From contig JAFEBB010000004.1 in assembly GCA_018266075.1 (NCBI GenBank), positions 124,001-188,000 on the forward strand: 64,000 bases of DNA, written 5' to 3'. The notes beneath the pieces were generated by a model. It searched no databases. It saw only the letters and a list, made by a program, of their open reading frames with translations, and had not been told where the DNA came from. Origin of the DNA: Deltaproteobacteria bacterium (GTDB taxonomy: Bacteria > Myxococcota > Myxococcia > Myxococcales > SZAS-1). Position 1 is the first letter of the stretch; every line of letters starts with the position of its first letter. Positions 41,886 to 49,537 of this stretch are shown here, piece by piece. The position numbers and the translations under genes were made by a program.

Positions 41886-43049
41886 TCAGCTCGCCTTCGG
41901 CAGCTCCACGTCCACCAGCTCCTGCGCCGTGAGCTCCGGCGCGGCCTTCTCGTGCTCCCAGTCGAGCAAGCCGATGGCCTGGTAGTGCGGCCGGATCCGC
42001 TCCGACATCAAGCCGATCCGTTTCAAGTTCGGAACGATGCGCCGGAACATCGTGCTCCGGAACAGCTTCATGAACTTCGAGTTGAGGATGAACGCGTCCC
42101 ACTCTTTCCGCGTGAGCGACTGTGCGTAGAACTCCTCGTAGAACTCGTGCGCGAGGAAGCGATTGCGCAGGAGCAGGGCCATCTCGAAGGCCCAGTCCTC
42201 GCGGTCGCGGCGGACCTTCTCGCTCACGTCGTGCAGGTAGTGCTCGCGCAGCGCCACCACGCCGTAGTGCACGTGCCGGGCCTCGTCGGTGATCACGTAC
42301 TTGAGCAGCTCGCGCAGCAGCGGCTCGCGCGTGCCCGCGCGCATGCTCCCGAAGGCGCCCAGCGCCAGGCCCTCGATCATGATCTGCATGCCCAGGAACT
42401 TGAGATCCCAATCGGACCCGCGCATGAGCGCGTCGATGATAACAAAAAGGTTATCATTGATGGCGTACACGCGGCCCATCTTCTCCTGGAGGTAGCGGTT
42501 GAAGACCTCCACGTGGCGGCCTTCGTCCATCACCTGGGTGGCGCCGTAGAGCTTGCCGTCGAACCAGCCCACGCTCTCGGTGACCTGGCACGCCGCGAAG
42601 AGCGCCCCCTGCTCGCCGTGCAGGAACTGCGAGAGCATCCACGCCACCAACCCCGCGCGGTGCTCGGCCTGCTTGTGCTTGTTTAGCGCCTGGTGCGCGG
42701 GCAGCTCCGAGAGCGGCAGCAGCGCGTCCTCCATCAGCGAGTGATCCGGATCGTGGAAGTCGACGCTCGTCTTCCAATCGAGCACCTGGTCCGGATCCCA
42801 CTGCGAGGTCTTGGCCGCGGCGTAGAGCTTGGCCATCTCCGGCTGATCCCGGCGGTACTGCCAGGTGAAAGCCGCCGCGTGCGACGCGGGCATGTGCGTC
42901 TGCGCGCCCTGCTTGCCCTGCTGCAGCACCAGCCCGCGCACCGCCGGGCCGAGCAGCGTGGCCACCACCGAGAGGTTCTTCACCCGCGAGGCATCGCGGG
43001 CCGCGTCGGCGTTGTTCACCACATTCGCGACATATCGAGATATATCCAT
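41886..43049 (-). CDS. Ferritin-like diiron protein
   Basis: 387 residues from ATG 43049, two bases after the TetR gene's stop. Diiron ligands can be placed: Glu146 (HGEQGA), Glu176 and His179 (MDEGRHVE), Glu226 (IEGLAL), Glu256 and His259 (DEARHVHYG). This is the E...ExxH / E...ExxH pattern of ribonucleotide-reductase-like and AurF-like oxygenases. The N-terminal 130 residues are specific to this subfamily. A patch of rare AT codons (NDNLFVI, residues 198-204) encodes a hairpin-forming site. It is likely an oxygenase or desaturase acting on a lipid or aromatic compound and controlled by the TetR regulator. Confidence 0.82.
   Translation of the reverse strand: MDISRYVANVVNNADAARDASRVKNLSVVATLLGPAVRGLVLQQGKQGAQTHMPASHAAAFTWQYRRDQPEMAKLYAAAKTSQWDPDQVLDWKTSVDFHDPDHSLMEDALLPLSELPAHQALNKHKQAEHRAGLVAWMLSQFLHGEQGALFAACQVTESVGWFDGKLYGATQVMDEGRHVEVFNRYLQEKMGRVYAINDNLFVIIDALMRGSDWDLKFLGMQIMIEGLALGAFGSMRAGTREPLLRELLKYVITDEARHVHYGVVALREHYLHDVSEKVRRDREDWAFEMALLLRNRFLAHEFYEEFYAQSLTRKEWDAFILNSKFMKLFRSTMFRRIVPNLKRIGLMSERIRPHYQAIGLLDWEHEKAAPELTAQELVDVELPKAS
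42440..42453. other. TAAC-N6-GTTA palindrome inside diiron gene
   Basis: The full arms are ATGATAAC (42436-42443) and GTTATCAT (42450-42457), with spacer AAAAAG: eight paired bases. It lies in coding sequence and forces the codons GAT AAC CTT TTT GTT ATC, unlike the GC-rich neighbours. Confidence 0.45.
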
Positions 43050-43051
43050 GT

Positions 43052-43642
43052 CTAGCTCCGCAGCAGGACCATCCGGGCCAGGGTCGGGGTGTGATCTTTG
43101 GGGCCGAAGAGCGGATCGCGCAGCTCCTCGGCGGCGGCGCGGACCATGGCCGAGAAGGCCACGGCCAGCACCGCCTGGCGCAAGGGAACGCCGGGCCGCA
43201 ACGCGCCCTTCGCAGAGCGGCGCAGGAAGCCCTCGATGAGCTCCAGCACCGGCACGGCCTCGCGGAGCATGAGCGCGCGCCCCGGCCCCTTGCCGTCGAC
43301 GACCTCGCGCAGCACCAGCCGCGCGACGGCCGGATTCGCGTGGATGAAGCGGAGGTAGCCGTTCACCAGGGCGTCGATCCGCTCGGGCAACGCGGCGTCG
43401 AGGTCGGTCGACTCCGCGATGGCGGCGCCCATGCGCGCGAAGGCGCCGTGCACCACCGCCGCGTAGAGCTCGTCCTTGGACTTGAAGTGGTACAGCAGCG
43501 ACGGCCGCGAGATGCCCGCGCGCTTGCCGATGTCCTGCAGCCGCGCCGCCGCGAAGCCCACCCGCCCGAACTCGAGCTCCGCCGCCGCGAGCAGCCGCTC
43601 GGTGGTGGCCTGCTGATCCGGTCTCGCACGCGGACGCCCCAT
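43052..43642 (-). CDS. TetR-family transcriptional regulator
   Basis: 196 residues. The N-terminal HTH (residues about 10-58: TTERLLAAAELEFGRVGFAAARLQDIGKRAGISRPSLLYHFKSKDELY) matches the family closely. The C-terminal ligand domain is helical (TetR_C-like, RFIHANPAVARLVLREV). The gene begins 13 bp from a perfect 18-bp palindrome and is followed two bases later by the diiron-protein gene. Auto-repression and control of that gene are likely. The ligand is not predictable; fatty-acid-type ligands are frequent when the partner is a diiron enzyme. Confidence 0.92.
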   Translation of the reverse strand: MGRPRARPDQQATTERLLAAAELEFGRVGFAAARLQDIGKRAGISRPSLLYHFKSKDELYAAVVHGAFARMGAAIAESTDLDAALPERIDALVNGYLRFIHANPAVARLVLREVVDGKGPGRALMLREAVPVLELIEGFLRRSAKGALRPGVPLRQAVLAVAFSAMVRAAAEELRDPLFGPKDHTPTLARMVLLRS

Positions 43643-43654
43643 GACCTGGGCAAT

Positions 43655-43672
43655 ATCTACTCGCGAGTAGAT
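43655..43672. promoter_or_regulatory. Perfect 18-bp palindrome, probable TetR operator
   Basis: ATCTACTCG/CGAGTAGAT is fully symmetrical with no spacer and lies just upstream of the TetR gene's start. It probably overlaps that gene's promoter. Size and symmetry fit a TetR dimer site. Confidence 0.8.
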
Positions 43673-43698
43673 TTGTCAAACCGCGGGGCGCGAACCGT

Positions 43699-44247
43699 TC
43701 AAAAGCCCGACAGCTTCAGGGCCGGCGTCTGGACGTAGTCGTTCGCCGCGGCGGCCACGTGACATTGGGTGCAGGTCTGGTTGCTGCCGTTGTAGGTGGG
43801 GCCGCCGTCGGGCTGGTCCTGGCCGCGCCAGACGATGCTCACGTCGCCGCCGTCGTTGTCGGTGAGCTCGAACCACTCCCAGCCGTGCGCGCCGCCGTCC
43901 TGGGCGTTGAAGCCGCCGCCGCGCTTGGCCATCGCGTGCAGGGTGTAGCCCGTGGCCGAGGTGGGATCCGCGAACTGCCGCACGATTCGCGTGCCCACCG
44001 GGAACTCGGTGGCGCCGTGATCCGGCAGCGCGCTGATCCACACGAAGCGATCCCAGATGGCGTTGTTCGGATCCGCGACGGTGAACTCCTGCCAGGCGCG
44101 GAAGCCGTCGAAGTCGCCGGCGAGGGCGATGAAGGACCCCGCGTCGGGACCCGCGTCGGCGCCGGCGTCGAGCGGCGCTCCGGCATCGCTCGGGCCCGGA
44201 TTGCCCGCGCAGCCCGCAAGCAGGATCAGGATCAGCGCGCGCTTCAC
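43699..44247 (-). CDS. Cytochrome P460-like haem lipoprotein
   Basis: 182 residues from GTG 44247, overlapping the upstream gene's stop (GTGA). The lipobox is ILLAGCAG, followed by an Asp-Ala-Gly-rich linker (DAGAPLDAGADAGPDAG). The folded part includes FRAWQEFTV, GTRIVRQF, YTLHAMAKRGGGFNAQDGGAHGWEWFEL and the haem-binding CTQCH, then AANDYV. This order fits the cytochrome P460 superfamily. A cross-linking Lys, needed for P460 chromophores, was not identified with certainty. It is probably anchored in the outer membrane and redox-active; the substrate is unknown. Confidence 0.75.
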   Translation of the reverse strand: MKRALILILLAGCAGNPGPSDAGAPLDAGADAGPDAGSFIALAGDFDGFRAWQEFTVADPNNAIWDRFVWISALPDHGATEFPVGTRIVRQFADPTSATGYTLHAMAKRGGGFNAQDGGAHGWEWFELTDNDGGDVSIVWRGQDQPDGGPTYNGSNQTCTQCHVAAAANDYVQTPALKLSGF

Positions 44248-44804
44248 GACGCCGCTCCGCCGAAGAGCCGCGTCTTCCACACGCGCAGGACCTGCACGAA
44301 CACCGCGTCCCAGCGGGTGGAGAAGAGCTCGACGATCGAGTACCCGCGCGCGGCGCCCACCGCGAGGATGGCCAGCGACGCGCTCAAGGCGATGACCGAG
44401 TTCTGGCAGGAGGCGAGCTCCCAGCCCCAGCGGAACGGCGCGATCATCGCGTCCGAGAGCGGGTACGCGTAGGCGATCGGCCAGCCGTGACCGCTGCCCA
44501 TCAGGTCGCAGACCAGATGCAGATGGAACGACGCGAGCGCGAGCAAGCCGACGCGCAGCCGCTGTCCCGCGCCGCCGGTGGCGAAGGCGACACCCAGCGT
44601 GACGAGCGCCGCGACGAAGCCATGGGTGAGCAGGTGATGCCAGCGCGCGTAGGCGTCGCCGCCGTCCCAGGGATAGGCCGCGAGCGAGAGACCGTCGAGA
44701 TCCGGCAGCACGCCCGCGACGGCGCCCCACACGCGCGTGCGCCGGTCGGCCGCCACGGGGACGGCGAGCAGCCAACCAAGCTCGGCATGCGCGATTGGAC
44801 TCAT
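44244..44804 (-). CDS. Membrane-bound metal-dependent hydrolase-like protein (YdjM type)
   Basis: 186 residues from ATG 44804; the longer reading starts in the heptad repeat. The family pattern is SPIAHAELGWLLA, GVLPDLDGL, ARWHHLLTHGF and SFHLHLVCDLMGS, with His and Asp residues at the ends of membrane helices, as in the YdjM/DUF457 family. Those residues probably form a metal site at the membrane face. Some relatives are linked to lipid or DNA-damage responses. Coupled to the P460-like gene downstream. A second family member is at 57069-57575. Confidence 0.8.
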   Translation of the reverse strand: MSPIAHAELGWLLAVPVAADRRTRVWGAVAGVLPDLDGLSLAAYPWDGGDAYARWHHLLTHGFVAALVTLGVAFATGGAGQRLRVGLLALASFHLHLVCDLMGSGHGWPIAYAYPLSDAMIAPFRWGWELASCQNSVIALSASLAILAVGAARGYSIVELFSTRWDAVFVQVLRVWKTRLFGGAAS

Positions 44805-44818
44805 ACTTACAAGCTCTT

Positions 44819-44906
44819 CAGTTGCTGGTTCCTGGTTCTTTTTCCTGGCGGATTCGCAAGATCTTGCTTGGACAGCCAACCAGGAACCCAGGAACTAGGA
44901 ACTTAA
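44819..44906. repeat. Heptad inverted-repeat element, GGTTCCT subtype, copy 3
   Basis: Left units AGTTGCT, GGTTCCT, GGTTCTT; right units AACCAGG, AACCCAGG, AACTAGG, AACT. The paired core is GGTTCCTGGTT (44827-44837) with AACCAGGAACC (44878-44888), separated by 40 bases. It lies between two minus-strand genes. The GNAT gene's stop TAG (44895-44897, minus strand) is within the right arm. Confidence 0.8.
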
Positions 44907-45536
44907 AAGTTTCAGTTCTTTTGCAGCAAATCGGATCAACTGCGATCCGGGCCCATCCGGCAGGTGCTCGAGCTTGCCATCTTGCGGCAACGGCGGCAGC
45001 GCGAGGTCGATGTGCACCACGCCGGCGTCCGCGTGGGCGTTGACGGTGGCGCCCAGATGCCGCAGCAGGCCAAGCACCGGCGCGTTGCTGGCGAGGATCT
45101 CCGCCTCGAAGCGCTCCACGCCGCGCTCGCGCGCCGCCAGAGTGATGGCAGCCAGCAGGAGCCGGCCAAGACCGCGACCCTGGTAGTCATCGAGCACCGT
45201 CACCGCGGCCTCGGCGACATTCCCACCTGGCGCCTGGCGAACGAACCGCGCCAGCCCCCAGCCCTCCTGCTCGTCCTCGCTGTCGGTGGGCTTGCCCGCG
45301 ACAATGGCCAGGTGGTCCTCGTTGTCCACCGCGGAGAGGTAGTTGAGGGCGTTGTCGGAGAGCGTGGTGGTGGCGGAGAGGAAGCGGTAGTACCGCGACT
45401 CGGGCGAGAGCTTGGCGATGGCGTCGGCCAACCGCCCCTTGTCGCTGGGGCGAAGCAAGCGAACACGCACCAGGGTGCCGTCCGGGAGCGCAATGTCGCG
45501 CTGGAAGTCTCCATCGATGAGGCGCCGCACGGACAT
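44895..45536 (-). CDS. GNAT-family acetyltransferase
   Basis: 213 residues. GNAT motifs: the N-terminal VRVRLLRPSDKGRLADAIAKLSPESRYYRF region, the central EAAVTVLDDYQGRGLGRLLLAAI (acetyl-CoA loop QGRGLG) and FEAEILASNAPVLGLLRHLGA. The start resembles domains seen in protein-lysine acetyltransferases of the Pat type (SPESRYYRF), but no second domain is present. Its last residues, KLLSS, come from the heptad repeat. Divergent from the metallophosphoesterase gene across 37 bp. Confidence 0.88.
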   Translation of the reverse strand: MSVRRLIDGDFQRDIALPDGTLVRVRLLRPSDKGRLADAIAKLSPESRYYRFLSATTTLSDNALNYLSAVDNEDHLAIVAGKPTDSEDEQEGWGLARFVRQAPGGNVAEAAVTVLDDYQGRGLGRLLLAAITLAARERGVERFEAEILASNAPVLGLLRHLGATVNAHADAGVVHIDLALPPLPQDGKLEHLPDGPGSQLIRFAAKELKLLSS

Positions 45537-45573
45537 GCGTTCATCCTAGCGGGCTGTGCCACAATCCCGCGCC

Positions 45574-46566
45574 ATGACCCTTCCACTCTATGCGCTGGTC
45601 ACCGCTGGAGCACTCGCCGCAGCACCCGCAACCTGGGACGGCTTCCAAGGCGAGCACAGCTTGAGCTGTCTCACCGCCGACGCGCTCGAGCCGCCCGAGA
45701 CCATCCAGCATGCGGGCTTCACCTACGTGTTCCACGGGACGAGCGTGCAAGTTCGGCGCGCCGCCAAGCGCGCGCACGCCGACGTCCGCCTGGGCGTCAT
45801 CTCCGGCATCAAGGAGCTCGACGACGCCACCAAGGCGCAGCTCTCCGGCTGGCTCGCGAAGTTCAAGAGCGCCGACGTGGACGCGATCCTCGTGGGCGGC
45901 GACAACGCCGAGGACGAGAGCCGCCTCGACGACGTCTTCCAGTTCCTCGCGGCGAGCGAGTTGCCGACGTACGTGATCATCGGCAACTGGGAAGGTCGCG
46001 CGTCGTTCAACCGCGCGCTGCGAGCGGCCGCGAAGGATCACCCGAACCTCATCAACGGTGACTTCGCGCGGCGCTTCGACGGCGAGGGCTTCGACGTGGT
46101 CACCCTGCCCGGCTACTTCGACAAGACCTACGTACGCTCCAGCGGCGGCTGCATCTACTCGGCCGACGATGCCAGGAGCATCGTCAGCCTGGCCAAGCAG
46201 GCCGACGATCCGGTGGTCCTGCTCATGCACGGTCCGCCGCGCATGAAGGGAAAGGACGCCATCGACTTCGTGCCCGACACGGGAAACGTGGGCGACGAGA
46301 ACGTGGCCGCGGCGATCGCCGACGCGAAGATCGCCTTCGGCATCCATGGGCACATCCTCGAGGCCGGGCAGCGCGCCACGGACGCGAGCGGCAAGCCCGT
46401 GGCACAAAACAAATTGGTTAAGTCGCTCTTCGTGAACCCCGGGCCGGCGAACGCGCTTCCGTGGAAGCTCAACGATGGCAAGACCAGCTATGGCGCGGCC
46501 GCGCTGGTCACGCTCCAGGACGGCAAGGCGAAGTGGGAGCTCTGGGCGGCGCCCAAGCCGAAGTAG
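45574..46566 (+). CDS. Exported metallophosphoesterase-like protein
   Basis: 330 residues from ATG 45574, with a signal peptide (MTLPLYALVTAGALAAAPA). Calcineurin-type motifs appear in relaxed form: DAILVGGDNAEDES (GGDN), VIIGNWEGR where GNHE is usual, LLMHGPPR and FGIHGHILEAG (GHxH region). The N-terminal DxH motif is replaced by VRLGVISGIKEL, so the metal site is incomplete and activity is doubtful. Rare codons TTG GTT AAG occur at 46414-46422 within a sequence shared with the gene at 10511. Substrate unknown. Confidence 0.7.
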   Translation: MTLPLYALVTAGALAAAPATWDGFQGEHSLSCLTADALEPPETIQHAGFTYVFHGTSVQVRRAAKRAHADVRLGVISGIKELDDATKAQLSGWLAKFKSADVDAILVGGDNAEDESRLDDVFQFLAASELPTYVIIGNWEGRASFNRALRAAAKDHPNLINGDFARRFDGEGFDVVTLPGYFDKTYVRSSGGCIYSADDARSIVSLAKQADDPVVLLMHGPPRMKGKDAIDFVPDTGNVGDENVAAAIADAKIAFGIHGHILEAGQRATDASGKPVAQNKLVKSLFVNPGPANALPWKLNDGKTSYGAAALVTLQDGKAKWELWAAPKPK

Positions 46567-46569
46567 TCA

Positions 46570-46601
46570 CGCCAGGAACGAGGAACCAGGAACTGGATCT
46601 G
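46570..46601. repeat. Heptad repeat, GGTTCCT subtype, single arm
   Basis: Units GCCAGG, AACGAGG, AACCAGG, AACTGGATC follow the stop of the metallophosphoesterase gene directly. Only the right-hand arm type is present. It keeps the AACCAGGAACTG border seen in copies 1 and 2. Confidence 0.7.
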
Positions 46602-46617
46602 AGCTAGGTTGCACCTC

Positions 46618-48687
46618 ATGCGCGCCGCCACCGAGCCGACGTTGGATCGCCTGGTGGAGCTGGTGGCGCGCGGCGCGGATCCAGAAGGCGCGCTCGCGCG
46701 GATCCAGGCGGGCATGCTCGCGCGCGCGGCCGGCGCGACGGATCTGGCTCACGCGCGCGGCCTGCTCGCGAAGACCTCGCCCGAAGCCGCCGCGCTGCTC
46801 GCGCCGCTGGCCACGCTGGACGTGGCGGTGCTCCCGCCGCTCGGCGACACCGACGCGCTCTCCCGCTTCTACGAGCTGCTCCAGGCGCGCCTCCAGCCCG
46901 CACAGCGGCGCGCGCTCGGCCAGTACTTCACCCCGCGGCCCCTGGTGCGCGCGATGTGGTCGCTCGCGCTCGACGCGCTCCGCGCCACCGGCTTCGACAC
47001 CCGTCGCACCCGCGTGGTGGATCCGGCTGCCGGATCTGGCGCGTTCTTGGTCGAGGGGCTCACGCGCGGGCTCACGGGCGCGCAGTTGCTCGGCGTGGAG
47101 ATCCTCGGATCCGCGGCGCGCACGGCCACGGTGAACGCGTGCCTGGCCGCGCAGGGCAAGGGCTCGCCGCGCGTGCTCGAGGCCGACGCGTACGCCCCGT
47201 CCACGTTCGACGCGCTCCTCGCGCACGCGCGCGGCGCCGAGTCGCTGCTGGTCATTGGCAACCCGCCGTACAACGGCACCTCGCCGCTGTTGAAGGATCC
47301 GGCGCGGCTGCAGTCGGCGCGCGAGCGGCTGCTTCCGTTCGCGCGCTACCACGCGCCGCACTCCGGGTTCCGCGACGACTTCGCCTATTTCTTCGGGCTC
47401 GCGCACGCGCTCTTCGCCGAGAGCGACAAGCCCGGCGCCATCGTGCTCATCACGCCCAGCTCGCTGCTCGACGCGCGCGACTACCTCGGGCTGCGGCGCT
47501 TTCTGCTCGAGCGCTACGCGGTGCAGATCGTCGACGTGGGGCCAGCCGCGTTTCCCGACGCGCGCGTGGACACCTGCATCAGCGTGCTCACCCGCGGCGG
47601 CCATGGCGCGCGCTACTTCTCGCTGACCGAGAATCGCGACGATCAGGTGGAGTCGATCGCCGAGCAGCCCTCGCTGGCGGCGCTGGGGCCCGCGATTCTG
47701 CCCGCACATCCCGACTACGCGCTGCGGCCGGTGCCGGAGGTGGACGCGCTCACGAGCGACGTCGATGCGATCACGGACGTGCTCCAGCGCTGGTTCACGC
47801 CGCACAAGACCGGCTTCGACGAGCTCCTGGTCGACGCGGATCCGGAGGCGATCTGGGGGCGGCTCGTGGCGCTGCGCTCCAGGCGGTTCTCGCCGCGCGC
47901 GTTCGCGGAGCGCTTCGGCGAGGACTTCGCGCCGGCGCGGGTGCAGAGGAAGCTCGAGGCCGCGCACGCGTGGGCCGTCGCGCAGCCGGAGTTTCCCGAG
48001 CGGGGTCGACTTGGGCCGTACCTGCGCTACAACCCGCGGCAAGCCCGCTTCGCCGCGCCTCGCGAGCAGTGGCAGCACGTGTACTTCGAACCGCGCATCG
48101 CCACGCTCTTCAACCACGCGTTCAAGGGAACCATCGGGCGGTACAAGCCGCACGAGAAGAAGCCGCAGCTCATCTTCAACACCTTCGAGTCGCCGCTGTA
48201 CGCGATGGTCGTGGAGAAGCGCGGCGTGCTGCACCTCTACCAGCACGCGCGCTTCGCCCCGCTGCACGTGCCCGAGGGCATCTGGCGGTCGCGAGATGAC
48301 AAGGTCGACCGCCCCGATGCAGGCAAGCCGATCTTGAACCTCACTTCAACCTGGCAGGAGCGCGCGTCTCTCTTGCGCGAGCCGTCGGACGTGTTTCACC
48401 TGCTCGCGGGCGTCACCCAGAGCGCGCTCATGCAGAAGCTCTTCGCGCCGCACTTCGGCAAGCGGCGGGCGCTGCCGATGAAGCGGCTGACTGAGGAGCT
48501 GGCGCCTCTTGGGCAGCGCATCGCGGATCGCGCCCGACTCCTGGCGGCGCTGGAGGCGCGCGGCGGCGATGGCTCGGAGCTGCAAGCCCGGCTCGACGCC
48601 GACGTGCTCCGGCTTTACCTCGGCGCCGATCTGCCGGCTGCGGAGCTGGCCAAGACGCCGCTCCACCGCGCCGTCGAAGGCGCTTGA
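46618..48687 (+). CDS. Solitary N6-adenine-type DNA methyltransferase
   Basis: 689 residues from ATG 46618. After a helical N-terminus comes LGQYFTPRPLVRAM (the xQYFTP motif of type I/ISP-like methylases). Motif I is VVDPAAGSGAFLVE (134-146) and catalytic motif IV GNPPYNG (214-220), giving the NPPY of N6-adenine enzymes. A mid-region (PSSLLDARDYLGLRRFLLERYAV) and a long C-terminal half with a probable target-recognition domain follow. The C-terminus resembles the methylase/TRD part of type ISP or BREX PglX-like enzymes, but no helicase or nuclease domain is fused. No restriction gene is adjacent. Confidence 0.85.
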   Translation: MRAATEPTLDRLVELVARGADPEGALARIQAGMLARAAGATDLAHARGLLAKTSPEAAALLAPLATLDVAVLPPLGDTDALSRFYELLQARLQPAQRRALGQYFTPRPLVRAMWSLALDALRATGFDTRRTRVVDPAAGSGAFLVEGLTRGLTGAQLLGVEILGSAARTATVNACLAAQGKGSPRVLEADAYAPSTFDALLAHARGAESLLVIGNPPYNGTSPLLKDPARLQSARERLLPFARYHAPHSGFRDDFAYFFGLAHALFAESDKPGAIVLITPSSLLDARDYLGLRRFLLERYAVQIVDVGPAAFPDARVDTCISVLTRGGHGARYFSLTENRDDQVESIAEQPSLAALGPAILPAHPDYALRPVPEVDALTSDVDAITDVLQRWFTPHKTGFDELLVDADPEAIWGRLVALRSRRFSPRAFAERFGEDFAPARVQRKLEAAHAWAVAQPEFPERGRLGPYLRYNPRQARFAAPREQWQHVYFEPRIATLFNHAFKGTIGRYKPHEKKPQLIFNTFESPLYAMVVEKRGVLHLYQHARFAPLHVPEGIWRSRDDKVDRPDAGKPILNLTSTWQERASLLREPSDVFHLLAGVTQSALMQKLFAPHFGKRRALPMKRLTEELAPLGQRIADRARLLAALEARGGDGSELQARLDADVLRLYLGADLPAAELAKTPLHRAVEGA

Positions 48688-48734
48688 TGGATCGGGCGGC
48701 AGCCACTATCACCGAGCGAACGTTCGGAGGTTCG

Positions 48735-49289
48735 ATGCGCGTCCACGTGGTGCTGCTCGGGTTGGTGCTGGCCACGGGCTGCGCGAGCTCGCAGGTGATC
48801 ACCGTCTCGAGCAATCCGGTCGGCGCGGATCTCGTCGTCGATGGCAAGTACGCGGGCAAGACGCCGGCCACGTTCACCGACGAGCCCAGCGACGGCCACT
48901 ACTACAAGCTCGACTTCGCCATGCCTGGCTACAAGCCGGTGCAGAAGGTGATCAAGCAGGAGCAGGGCAAGGGGACGGTGGCGTGCATCGGCGTGGCGGC
49001 CGGGTGTTGTCCGCTGGCGCAGGTGTGCTTGCTCAAGTCGTACACGCTGCCCAAGAACACGTACGACTTCGCGCTCGAGCCGGACACGGGAAGCGTGGTC
49101 GGGACGCCGCCGCCGTCGCCGAATGGCGCCTACCCGGTGCCGCCGCCGACGCATGCGCCGCCGCCGTCCGCGAAGGCCCCGCCGCCGCCGAGCAAGTACG
49201 CGCCGCCGCCGCCGTCACAGGGGAACTACCCGGCGCCGCCGCCGCCGCCGCCGGTCCAGGCGCCGCCGCCCCCTCCGCCGCCGAAGTAG
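48735..49289 (+). CDS. PEGA-domain lipoprotein with proline-rich tail
   Basis: 184 residues; GGAGG at 48726-48730 fixes the ATG at 48735. The lipobox is LVLATGCASS. The PEGA domain is ITVSSNPVGADLVVDGKYAGKTPATF, followed by DFAMPGYKP. A hydrophobic Cys-rich segment (CIGVAAGCCPLAQVC) could be a second membrane contact. The last 65 residues are Pro-rich with PPPPS/PPPPP repeats, like wall- or envelope-spanning linkers. PEGA domains bind surface or S-layer components by family knowledge; the exact role is unknown. Confidence 0.75.
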   Translation: MRVHVVLLGLVLATGCASSQVITVSSNPVGADLVVDGKYAGKTPATFTDEPSDGHYYKLDFAMPGYKPVQKVIKQEQGKGTVACIGVAAGCCPLAQVCLLKSYTLPKNTYDFALEPDTGSVVGTPPPSPNGAYPVPPPTHAPPPSAKAPPPPSKYAPPPPSQGNYPAPPPPPPVQAPPPPPPPK

Positions 49290-49326
49290 CGTCGCACCGA
49301 GGTTCGTTGATCCGCGGGCGTCCCAT

Positions 49327-49392
49327 TTCGTTTGTATATGGCGATACAAAATACGATATTTGTATATCCATATCATTACAAAATCAGAAATC
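49327..49392. promoter_or_regulatory. AT-rich island with four alternating TTTGTAT/ATACAAA half-sites
   Basis: Half-sites are TTTGTAT (49331-49337), ATACAAA (49344-49350), TTTGTAT (49359-49365) and TTACAAA (49376-49382). Neighbouring pairs form 7-bp inverted repeats; the first has a 6-base spacer and the second an 8-base spacer. The ~60-bp block is far richer in A+T than anything around it. It lies in the 248-bp region between convergent genes, where no promoter is needed. Alternatives are a recombination or attachment site, a nucleoid-protein site, or a scar. Confidence 0.6.
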
Positions 49393-49537
49393 CGCCCTCG
49401 GGAGCCGAAAGGTCGCCTGAGCGTCGCGAGACGGCGACGGCGCTGGTTCGAAGCGAGGCCCGAAGAAGCCGCCGCTTGCCCAGAGGCGCGTCGTCGCGTG
49501 CCTGGGATCCGGGTTGGCCCTTGGGCGTCCCGGCCAG

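Noticed and set aside
9105-43046. GATATATC occurring at 9105, 24638 and 43039, each near TATCGA
   Set aside because: Two of the three encode similar peptides (I-Y-R-Y and I-S-R-Y) and the third is in a short spacer; three matches without fixed context are not enough for a motif.
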